Assembly: GCA_029027985.1 (NCBI GenBank)
Contig: CP119076.1
Location: forward strand, 186,001 to 250,000
Reading direction: 5' to 3'
Source of the DNA: Klebsiella aerogenes
Lineage (GTDB): Bacteria; Pseudomonadota; Gammaproteobacteria; Enterobacterales; Enterobacteriaceae
Length of the DNA: 64,000 bases
Shown here: one piece after another, positions 9,511 to 16,431 of the stretch
How positions within the stretch are numbered: the first letter of the stretch is position 1
Layout: the number at the start of each line of letters is the position of its first letter
Made by a program: the position numbers and the translations under genes
The notes under the pieces: generated by a model
Told to the model about the DNA's origin: nothing
The model's database searches: none
The model's input: only the letters and a program-made list of their open reading frames with translations

Positions 9511-10158
9511 ATGATAATAAAGAAATGCAATGGCCTCCGGGGTCTGTTTGTCCCGGCGTGCGTTACCATCTGGGTGTCGTGTGTTTCAGGCGCCAATGCC
9601 TGGCAACAGGAATATATCGCTAACGATACAAAAAGTAATACGTCAGAACGCTATACATGGGATAGCGATCACCAACCGCGTTATGAAGATATTCTCGCCG
9701 AGCGCATGAAATCGTCAGAGAACCCTGGCGGCCTGGTGTTGAATCAGGCGCTGGCGCCGCCGGATTTAAGCCACGGTATGAGCGTTGGGTGGAACTATAC
9801 GCTGGCCAGCGGCGTGACGTCCGGGCCGGTTGCCAGCCTGCGCAGCGATCTGACGGCACCATCAACTGCCCGCAGTGTGGGGGAGTCAGGCTACGTCAAT
9901 ACGCTCGGCTGGCGTATGGATTACCAGGAGCTGTGGGGCGTGCATCCGTGGGCGCAGGTGAGTTACAACCAGGCGCTCTCGGGCGATAGCTATTCTCCGG
10001 TTAATCGGACGAAAGATGGCAGTTGGGGCGATGTGACGTTGGGTGCCGATATGCCGCTGGGATCGCACCTGGCGGCGTGGGCCACGCTTTCACAGGCCGA
10101 CAACGTGCCCTCGGGTGAAAATACGTTGTATTTGATGGGCGTCAGCGCCAACTTCTAA
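9511..10158 (+). CDS. yhjY: YhjY-like outer-membrane beta-barrel protein
   Basis: Protein of 216 aa with an N-terminal signal peptide ending at GANA/WQQEY and an autotransporter-type beta-barrel remainder. Alternating hydrophobic strands end in the aromatic residue expected for BAM recognition (LMGVSANF). The conserved segment ERYTWDSDHQPRYEDIL is as in E. coli YhjY. The E. coli protein is about 234 aa, so the barrel is slightly shorter here. The start was placed at the ATG at 9511 (MIIKK, as in E. coli), with GGAG upstream. The function is not known; the barrel suggests a small porin- or lipase/esterase-autotransporter-like outer-membrane protein. A terminator follows and yhjX comes next. 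Confidence 0.85.
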   Translation: MIIKKCNGLRGLFVPACVTIWVSCVSGANAWQQEYIANDTKSNTSERYTWDSDHQPRYEDILAERMKSSENPGGLVLNQALAPPDLSHGMSVGWNYTLASGVTSGPVASLRSDLTAPSTARSVGESGYVNTLGWRMDYQELWGVHPWAQVSYNQALSGDSYSPVNRTKDGSWGDVTLGADMPLGSHLAAWATLSQADNVPSGENTLYLMGVSANF

Positions 10159-10184
10159 TCTATTTTGTTACGTATTTGAAACGA

Positions 10185-10221
10185 CGTCGTTACTGTTAGA
10201 CCTCAGTAATGACGCGTTTTT
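10185..10221 (+). terminator. rho-independent terminator of yhjY
   Basis: CGTCGTTACTG pairs with CAGTAATGACG (11 bp, one G-T wobble) around an 8-nt loop, followed by CGTTTTT on the plus strand. Confidence 0.75.
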
Positions 10222-10298
10222 GTGAGGTAGCGCACACTAACTAATTAGTGAAAATTTCAGGTACGCATGTTTTGCAATGTCATTCATTCCGCCATTCA

Positions 10299-10329
10299 GG
10301 CATTTCATTCCTCGCTACTGGCAGTTCAT
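10299..10329 (+). promoter_or_regulatory. YpdB-type binding site upstream of yhjX
   Basis: GGCATTTCAT (10299-10308) and GGCAGTTCAT (10320-10329) are direct repeats separated by exactly 11 bp, 70 bp before the yhjX start. This is the arrangement reported for the response regulator YpdB at E. coli yhjX, with one mismatch in the second half. It implies pyruvate-sensing YpdA/YpdB control. Confidence 0.85.
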
Positions 10330-10398
10330 GCCTTTTTCCCCCATCGGAACCGGGGTCTTAGTTATTGTGGCGGCAGTTAATCCTTCAGGACATCTGCT

Positions 10399-11604
10399 AT
10401 GAACGCTGCAAACAATCAATATACCCGTTGGCTCACGCTGATTGGCACGATCATTACGCAATTCGCGCTGGGATCGGTTTATACATGGAGTTTGTTTAAT
10501 AGTTCTCTGGCCAGCAAACTGGATGAGCCGGTGAGCCAGGTGGCCTTTTCCTTCGGCCTGTTAAGCCTTGGCCTGGCATTATCTTCTTCCGTTGCAGGTA
10601 AATTGCAGGAACGTTTTGGCGTGAAACGCGTCACTATGGCATCCGGCGTGTTGCTGGGCGTCGGCTTTTTCCTTACTGCCCATGCCAACAGCCTGATGAT
10701 GCTGTGGCTGAGCGCTGGCCTGCTGGTTGGCCTGGCGGACGGCGCGGGCTACCTGCTGACGCTGTCGAACTGCGTGAAGTGGTTCCCGGAGCGCAAAGGT
10801 CTGATCTCCGCCTTCTCAATTGGCTCTTATGGTCTTGGCAGCCTCGGTTTCAAATTTATCGATAGCCACCTGCTGGCGACGGTCGGCCTGGAGAAAACCT
10901 TCGTGATTTGGGGCGCTATCGTGCTGGTGATGATCGTCTTCGGCGCTACCCTGATGAAAGATGCGCCGAATCACACCGCTGCGGCCACCGCGAATGGCAT
11001 CATCGAAAATGATTTCACCCTCGCGGAATCCATGCGTAAACCGCAGTACTGGATGCTGGCGGTCATGTTCCTCACCGCCTGTATGAGTGGTCTGTATGTG
11101 ATTGGCGTAGCGAAAGATATCGCCCAGGGCATGGTCCATCTCGACGTCGTGACGGCGGCAAATGCGGTCACCGTGATTTCCATCGCTAACCTGAGCGGCC
11201 GCCTGGTGCTTGGCATCCTGTCCGACAAAATCTCCCGTATCCGCGTGATTACTATCGGCCAGGTGGTGTCGCTGGTCGGTATGGCGGCCCTGTTGTTCGC
11301 TCCACTGAATGCGACCACCTTCTTTGCCGCGATTGCCTGCGTTGCCTTTAACTTCGGCGGCACCATTACCGTGTTCCCGTCACTGGTCAGCGAGTTCTTT
11401 GGTCTTAATAATCTGGCGAAAAACTACGGCGTGATTTACCTCGGCTTCGGTATCGGCAGCATCTGCGGGTCACTGATTGCGTCTGTGTTTGGCGGCTTCT
11501 ACGTGACCTTCTGCGTTATCTTCGCTCTCCTGATTTTGTCTCTGGCGCTCTCCACCACTATTCGCCAACCGAAAAGCGAAATCTATCACGAAGCGCACGC
11601 TTGA
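10399..11604 (+). CDS. yhjX: MFS transporter YhjX (pyruvate-responsive)
   Basis: Twelve-helix major facilitator of 401 aa in the oxalate/formate antiporter-like subgroup, inner membrane. The first helix shows the conserved LIGTIITQFALGSVYTWSLF stretch, and the A-motif region VAGKLQERFGVKRV follows helix 2. In E. coli YhjX is the main target of the YpdA/YpdB two-component system and is induced by external pyruvate; it is thought to move pyruvate or a related organic acid. The YpdB direct repeat upstream is intact here, so regulation is probably conserved. It is transcribed alone between yhjY and eptB. Confidence 0.94.
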   Translation: MNAANNQYTRWLTLIGTIITQFALGSVYTWSLFNSSLASKLDEPVSQVAFSFGLLSLGLALSSSVAGKLQERFGVKRVTMASGVLLGVGFFLTAHANSLMMLWLSAGLLVGLADGAGYLLTLSNCVKWFPERKGLISAFSIGSYGLGSLGFKFIDSHLLATVGLEKTFVIWGAIVLVMIVFGATLMKDAPNHTAAATANGIIENDFTLAESMRKPQYWMLAVMFLTACMSGLYVIGVAKDIAQGMVHLDVVTAANAVTVISIANLSGRLVLGILSDKISRIRVITIGQVVSLVGMAALLFAPLNATTFFAAIACVAFNFGGTITVFPSLVSEFFGLNNLAKNYGVIYLGFGIGSICGSLIASVFGGFYVTFCVIFALLILSLALSTTIRQPKSEIYHEAHA

Positions 11605-11639
11605 TAACGGCCCCCTTCCTAAGCTAATAGTGCCTAACC

Positions 11640-11666
11640 AGCCATATATTTTGTAAATATATGGCT
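11640..11666. repeat. perfect 12-bp inverted repeat between yhjX and eptB
   Basis: AGCCATATATTT and AAATATATGGCT are exact complements around a 3-nt loop, 35 bp after yhjX. No T-run follows on either strand. It may end the yhjX transcript inefficiently or protect its 3' end. The rest of the yhjX-eptB gap shows no gene. Confidence 0.6.
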
Positions 11667-11826
11667 GAATCACACTCCCTCCGGATACTTTTCCCATTTG
11701 CTGTGGTCTACTTAGCGCGCTTTGTAGAGGTTTCCGATAACCAACCCAGACGCACTTTATTAATCTTCCTGTTTATATCGTTTTAATCAGGGCGGTTTTA
11801 TCTCTTCGTTTCCCAGGTTTGCTTGC

Positions 11827-13518
11827 ATGAAATACATTAAAACGATGTCGCAGCAGAAGCTGAGTATTTGGCTTGCGCTGTACATCGGCTGGTTTATGAA
11901 CGCCGCGGTGTTTTTCCGCCGCTTCGATAGCTACGCTCAAGAGTTTACGGTCTGGAAAGGGTTGTCCGGGGCGGTGGAATTGGTGGCGACAGCACTGGTT
12001 ACCTTCTTCCTTCTACGCCTGCTTTCGTTATTTGGCCGTCGGGTCTGGCGCATATTAGCAACGCTCGTGGTGCTGTTTTCTGCTGCGGCAAGCTATTACA
12101 TGACTTTCCTTAACGTGGTCATTGGCTACGGCATTATCGCGTCGGTGATGACCACCGATATTGACCTGTCGAAAGAGGTTATCGGCTGGCATCTGATTCT
12201 GTGGCTGGTGGTGGTCAGCGCGTTGCCGTTGCTGCTTATCTGGAGCAACCGCTGCCGTAACACATTGCTACAGCAGGTAAAAACGCCAGGGCAGCGGGTG
12301 AAAAATATCCTGATCGTGGCGCTTGCCGGGCTGATGGTCTGGGGGCCGATTCGCCTGCTTGAGCTACGCCAGCATGATATCGAGCGTCATTCAGAAATCG
12401 ATATGCCGAGCTACGGCGGCGTGATTGCCAACTCCTACCTGCCCTCTAACTGGTTGTCGGCGCTGGGGCTGTACGCCTGGGCGCAGGCGGACGAATCGTC
12501 AGATAATCAATCGCTGATTAATCCAGCGAAGAAGTTTACCTACGTGGCGCCGCAGGGGCTCGACGATACCTATGTGGTGTTTATTATCGGTGAGACCACC
12601 CGCTGGGATCATATGGGCATTCTCGGTTATAGCCGCAATACCACGCCGAAGCTGGCGCAGGAAAAGAACCTTGTGGCTTTCCACGGTACCTCTTGCGATA
12701 CCGCGACTAAGCTGTCGCTGCGTTGCATGTTCGTGCGCGAGGGTGGGGCGGATGATAATCCGCAGCGGACGCTGAAAGAGCAAAATGTGTTTGCTGTACT
12801 GCACCAGTTGGGCTTTGCCGGCGACTTGTACGCGATGCAGAGCGAAATGTGGTTCTACAGCAACACGATGGCCAACAATATCGCCTATCGCGAACAGATC
12901 GGCGCCGAGCCTCGTAACCGCGGTAAAAACGTCGATGACATGCTGTTGGTGGATGAAATGCAGCGCGGGATGGCGCAGAATCCTAACGGTAAGCGTCTGA
13001 TTATTCTCCATACCAAGGGCTCGCACTTTAACTATACCCAGCGTTACCCGCGCAGCTTTGCGCAGTGGAAACCGGAGTGCGTCGGCGTGGACAGCAAATG
13101 TTCGAAGGCGGAGCTGATTAACTCGTACGATAATAGCGTCACCTATGTAGACCACTTTATCGTCAGCGTACTGGACCAATTGCGGGATAAAAAGGCGATT
13201 GTGTTCTATGCCGCCGACCATGGCGAATCCATTAACGAGCATGAACATCTGCACGGTACGCCGCGCATGATGGCGCCGCCGGAGCAGTTCCGCGTGCCGA
13301 TGATGGTCTGGATGTCGGATAAATATCTGGAGAACCCGGACCATGCCGCGTCCTTTGCGCGTCTTAAGCAGCAGGCGGCGATGAAGGTTCCGCATCGTCA
13401 TGTTGAGCTGTATGACACTATTATGGGGTGTCTGGGTTATACCTCGCCAGATGGCGGGATTAATGAGAATAATAACTGGTGTCGTGTGCCTGCCGCTGCG
13501 AAAACGGCGAAGGAATAA
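11827..13518 (+). CDS. eptB: Kdo2-lipid A phosphoethanolamine 7''-transferase EptB
   Basis: Inner-membrane enzyme of 563 aa, the same length as in E. coli, that transfers phosphoethanolamine from phosphatidylethanolamine to the outer Kdo sugar of LPS. There are about five N-terminal membrane helices, then a periplasmic alkaline-phosphatase-like domain. Metal and catalytic motifs are visible: GETTRWDHMG, CDTATKLS at residues 290-297 holding the nucleophilic Thr, HTKGSHFNYTQRYP, and AADHGES. The sequence follows E. coli EptB throughout. In E. coli it is controlled by sigma-E and the sRNA MgrR; neither site was identified here. The modification lowers the surface charge available to cationic peptides. 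Confidence 0.96.
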   Translation: MKYIKTMSQQKLSIWLALYIGWFMNAAVFFRRFDSYAQEFTVWKGLSGAVELVATALVTFFLLRLLSLFGRRVWRILATLVVLFSAAASYYMTFLNVVIGYGIIASVMTTDIDLSKEVIGWHLILWLVVVSALPLLLIWSNRCRNTLLQQVKTPGQRVKNILIVALAGLMVWGPIRLLELRQHDIERHSEIDMPSYGGVIANSYLPSNWLSALGLYAWAQADESSDNQSLINPAKKFTYVAPQGLDDTYVVFIIGETTRWDHMGILGYSRNTTPKLAQEKNLVAFHGTSCDTATKLSLRCMFVREGGADDNPQRTLKEQNVFAVLHQLGFAGDLYAMQSEMWFYSNTMANNIAYREQIGAEPRNRGKNVDDMLLVDEMQRGMAQNPNGKRLIILHTKGSHFNYTQRYPRSFAQWKPECVGVDSKCSKAELINSYDNSVTYVDHFIVSVLDQLRDKKAIVFYAADHGESINEHEHLHGTPRMMAPPEQFRVPMMVWMSDKYLENPDHAASFARLKQQAAMKVPHRHVELYDTIMGCLGYTSPDGGINENNNWCRVPAAAKTAKE

Positions 13519-13568
13519 CAGGAATGGCGAGTTTCTCGCCGCTTGATTGATTTTTTGCTAATAAGGCA

Positions 13569-13597
13569 TTGACGGGGGTGCATCCCAGCAGTAAGAT
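13569..13597 (+). promoter_or_regulatory. sigma-70 promoter of tRNA-Pro
   Basis: TTGACG (13569-13574) and TAAGAT (13592-13597) are spaced by exactly 17 bp, followed by a GC-rich discriminator GCGCCCC. This is the layout of stringently controlled stable-RNA promoters. Confidence 0.85.
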
Positions 13598-13609
13598 GCG
13601 CCCCGCATT

Positions 13610-13686
<77 letters not shown>

Positions 13687-13693
13687 AATTTAA

Positions 13694-13721
13694 AAAGCCT
13701 GCTCAACGAGCAGGCTTTTTT
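13694..13721 (+). terminator. rho-independent terminator of tRNA-Pro
   Basis: AAGCCTGCTC and GAGCAGGCTT form a perfect 10-bp stem with a 3-nt loop, followed by T's; A's before the stem extend the pairing. It lies 8 bp after the tRNA. Confidence 0.93.
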
Positions 13722-13772
13722 GCATCTGGCGTTTGAGAGGATGAGAACCTCCGGGGGCGTCGGCGGCATTCC

Positions 13773-14405
13773 TTATATAAAAAGGCTATTCAGCCGTACT
13801 CCCATCTTGGATTCGACCCTGAGTTTGGTGACATAAACTGACTTTACGTTGGCGCCGATTTTTGTCGCGATTTTTTTAGGGGTTTCGCCATGATAAAGAT
13901 GGGATAGCAGAGCGTACTCTTTCTCGGTCAGTCTTTTTATTCCTTGATCTGGCCTGAGCACTCTTCCCATCAATGTTGCTTTTGACTTATTTGAAACGAC
14001 CTGACGGTCATCGCGATAAAAGATAATCGTACTAATAACAGTATCGGCGCAGTCATGATAAAACCAGTAATGTGCAACTGGTTCCATAATCTTATCCGTC
14101 AACAGGACTAACCGTGCCCCCTTGAATGCGTCAAGCCAGTGATTATTTAAAAAAGCGCCTAAATTATGATAATTGAAGTCAATAAAAACAACAGGTTGTT
14201 TTATTAGCCTTTCATTGCTGTCTATTAGAATCTCTTGTATACCCTCAACCAGAAATCGGTTTTCTTCCGGCCAAATATAATACTCGACTCCGGAACATTC
14301 ATCTATGCGCTGGGTATTGAACACACATGATTTTTTACAACCAAGACACTTAGCATTAAGGATGCTTTCACAAGAAATGCGCTCGTACGATTTATCTTTA
14401 CACAT
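13773..14405 (-). CDS. LuxR-family regulator, EcpR/MatA-like, with a cysteine-rich N-terminus
   Basis: Predicted transcription factor of 210 aa. The C-terminal quarter (from LTEKEYALLSHLYHGETP) is a LuxR/FixJ helix-turn-helix. The middle (YYIWPEENRFLVEGIQEIL, PVVFIDFNYHN, FKGARLVLLTD, YWFYHDCAD) resembles the pseudo-receiver part of EcpR/MatA, the activator of the E. coli common pilus. Unusual is the N-terminus: Cys at 2, 12, 20, 23, 27 and 37, including CLGCKKSC, which could hold a metal or respond to redox. The start was set at the ATG at 14405 with GGGGTGGG upstream; a GTG at 14420 is the alternative. It is divergent from the fimbrial operon and probably controls it. Codon use is AT-rich compared with the flanking core genes. 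Confidence 0.8.
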   Translation of the reverse strand: MCKDKSYERISCESILNAKCLGCKKSCVFNTQRIDECSGVEYYIWPEENRFLVEGIQEILIDSNERLIKQPVVFIDFNYHNLGAFLNNHWLDAFKGARLVLLTDKIMEPVAHYWFYHDCADTVISTIIFYRDDRQVVSNKSKATLMGRVLRPDQGIKRLTEKEYALLSHLYHGETPKKIATKIGANVKSVYVTKLRVESKMGVRLNSLFI

Positions 14406-15053
14406 ACCCACCCCAGACACTTAGATATTCACAAACATAACATATTTATGGGTTTTATTTACACGGATGATTTAACAACTGCATAAGATTTTGCTACTTG
14501 ATGTGGGCTTCTATGAGCGGGGGCGTGCGCTAAATGTAGTTCTATGCATATATTCATTTGTTTGACAGGGTGGCTGTATATCTCTTTCTGATTATTTTAA
14601 AAATAAATTTATAACTTCTCCTGGAATGCTATCTAAGAATATGTTTTTACTTCTTGATTATAGATGCTTTATTTTATTATCAATTATAAATCAACGTGAT
14701 GGGATCTGATTGTGGATTTCATTTGTTTGGTGAATATAATATCAAAGTCATCCTTTTTAATGACTTCTAGTCTGTTTTATTTCTTTACGTTAAAATCATC
14801 TGTCAGCTTTTGTTTTTTCATAAGGCTGCTAAAAAAAGAAGATAAAAAACATTTTTCTTATTATGTTGTGGATTTTTCTTAGGGGTGTGTTCCGCATTCT
14901 GCGTTGTCAGGTATTTTATTCGGTGATAGATTTTTTACAGAGGTGATTTATTTTGTAACCGTTTGTTAGTTACCAATGATAACGGTGGTGGATAATTCAC
15001 TTCAATATCAAGAACCGTGCTTTTTTATTCAATCTTGACTCAATAAGGATTCC
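14406..15053. other. 648-bp AT-rich divergent regulatory region
   Basis: No gene was found between the LuxR-type regulator and the fimbrial operon. The stretch is visibly AT-rich, with many A and T tracts, as expected of an H-NS-bound silenced region. ACCGTT (14958-14963) and AACGGT (14981-14986) form an inverted repeat with 23 bp centre to centre, about two helical turns, close to the fimbrial start and a candidate regulator site. AAGGA at 15045-15049 is the ribosome site of the first fimbrial gene. No fim-type invertible element ends were recognised. Confidence 0.5.
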
Positions 15054-15614
15054 ATGATGACTAGCTCAATTAGAAATATGTGTCTTTTCATCGCTGCAGG
15101 AGTTGTCTCCTCTTCTGCTTTTGCTGCTCCTACCGTCACTTTTCAGGGAGAAGTGACTGATCAAACTTGTTCTGTGAGTATCAACGGGCAAACGAATTCT
15201 ATTGTGATGTTACCGACTGTCGCAATGAAAGATTTCGGCACCACATTAGCTAATGGGCAAACCGCGGGATTAACCCCGTTTACTGTTTCTCTTACTGGCT
15301 GTACAGCTGGTGGTTCTGACCAGAATATTAATACAGAATTCCTGGGCTACAACGTAGATGCTACCTCCGGTGTAATGGGTAATCGGGCGACAACAAACGC
15401 AGCAAGCGGGTTTGGTATTCAGCTAACTGATAGCGGCACAGGTGGTACTGCAGTCATGCTCAATGGTCCAACAAGTGTTGCCGGGCTTGTATTGCCAGCG
15501 GGGCAGGATTCCACTAGCTATGATTTCGGCGCTCAATATTATGTCCTTGATTCAACAGTAGCGGCCCCGGGCGCTGTAACTGCTGTTGCTGAATATACCG
15601 TGAGCTATTTCTAA
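15054..15614 (+). CDS. fimbrial major subunit (chaperone-usher pilin)
   Basis: Pilin of 186 aa with a signal peptide ending SSSAFA/APTVTF (about 24 residues), giving a mature protein of about 162 aa. The typical pilin Cys pair is present (TDQTCSVSIN and LTGCTAGG), and the C-terminal beta-zipper motif ends in AEYTVSYF with the penultimate Tyr. Gly, Thr, Ala and Ser are abundant, as in major subunits. It is the first gene of a five-gene operon with chaperone, usher, adhesin and second chaperone downstream. The organisation matches the Salmonella stb type. The MM start offers two ATGs (15054 and 15057) behind AAGGA. Confidence 0.92.
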   Translation: MMTSSIRNMCLFIAAGVVSSSAFAAPTVTFQGEVTDQTCSVSINGQTNSIVMLPTVAMKDFGTTLANGQTAGLTPFTVSLTGCTAGGSDQNINTEFLGYNVDATSGVMGNRATTNAASGFGIQLTDSGTGGTAVMLNGPTSVAGLVLPAGQDSTSYDFGAQYYVLDSTVAAPGAVTAVAEYTVSYF

Positions 15615-15684
15615 TGCTTGTGACTAAGGCTGTATAACCTACAGCCTTTTCTCCGCCAATCCTGGAATATAAGAGAGGACGTAA

Positions 15685-16395
15685 ATGCGTGTTTTTCCTC
15701 TGGCTTTGTTCATCGTGTCATTCATGATTGGCAATATTGCAGATGCTAGCGTGGTGATGACCGGAACCCGTATAATATTTCCTGAGAGTGCTAAAGAAAA
15801 AACTATCCAGCTAAAGAATATGGATAGTACGCCCTATATTGTACAAATTCAGCTTGAGAAAAGCGATGCTGCAATTAATGCTCTATCACAATTTTTGATT
15901 ACGCCGCAAATTTTTAGAGTGGAGCCTAATTCTGGTCAATCAATACGTATGATCAACACCGGTGGCGGTCAGCTTCCTAACGACCGTGAATCAATTTTCT
16001 ATCTTAGTTTTACCCAGTTGCCGGCAATAAATAAAAATGATGTGAATACAAACAAGCTCGTTATTGCTATTACCAATAAGGTGAAGGTTTTTTATCGGCC
16101 AAAATCCATCTCGGGAAGCATGGATGCAGAAGCTGTTGCTAATGCGTTAAAATTTCAATTGATTAGTACAGGGCTTCAGATTAGTAATCCAGATTCCCAC
16201 TACTTACCTGTACGTCATGCCACCCTGGTTTTTAATAATAAAACGGTGGCTCTTGCAACAAATTCTATGTTGGCTCCCAGAACGACAACAATCTGGTCAT
16301 CGTCAACACCCATTAGCAATATAAAAGGCGCAAGTCTACGTTTGGTGTTGGTTAATGATTATGGTGTCGATGTAACTGTTGAACGTAAATTATAA
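15685..16395 (+). CDS. periplasmic fimbrial chaperone (first)
   Basis: PapD-like chaperone of 236 aa with a cleavable signal peptide (to about IADA). The first immunoglobulin-like domain shows TGTRIIFPESAKEKTIQLKN, the conserved FRVEPNSGQSIRMI on the F-G side and LPNDRESIFYLSFTQLP, the family signature. The second domain follows from about residue 140. It would cap pilin subunits by donor-strand complementation and deliver them to the usher. The gene is AT-rich; it begins 70 bp after the pilin gene and ends 36 bp before the usher gene. Confidence 0.92.
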   Translation: MRVFPLALFIVSFMIGNIADASVVMTGTRIIFPESAKEKTIQLKNMDSTPYIVQIQLEKSDAAINALSQFLITPQIFRVEPNSGQSIRMINTGGGQLPNDRESIFYLSFTQLPAINKNDVNTNKLVIAITNKVKVFYRPKSISGSMDAEAVANALKFQLISTGLQISNPDSHYLPVRHATLVFNNKTVALATNSMLAPRTTTIWSSSTPISNIKGASLRLVLVNDYGVDVTVERKL

Positions 16396-16431
16396 AAATA
16401 AACTTAAGTTGTCCCTTAAGGAAATAAAATT

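Noticed and set aside
14406-15053. fim-type invertible promoter element
   Set aside because: No flanking inverted repeats of useful length or recombinase gene were found nearby.
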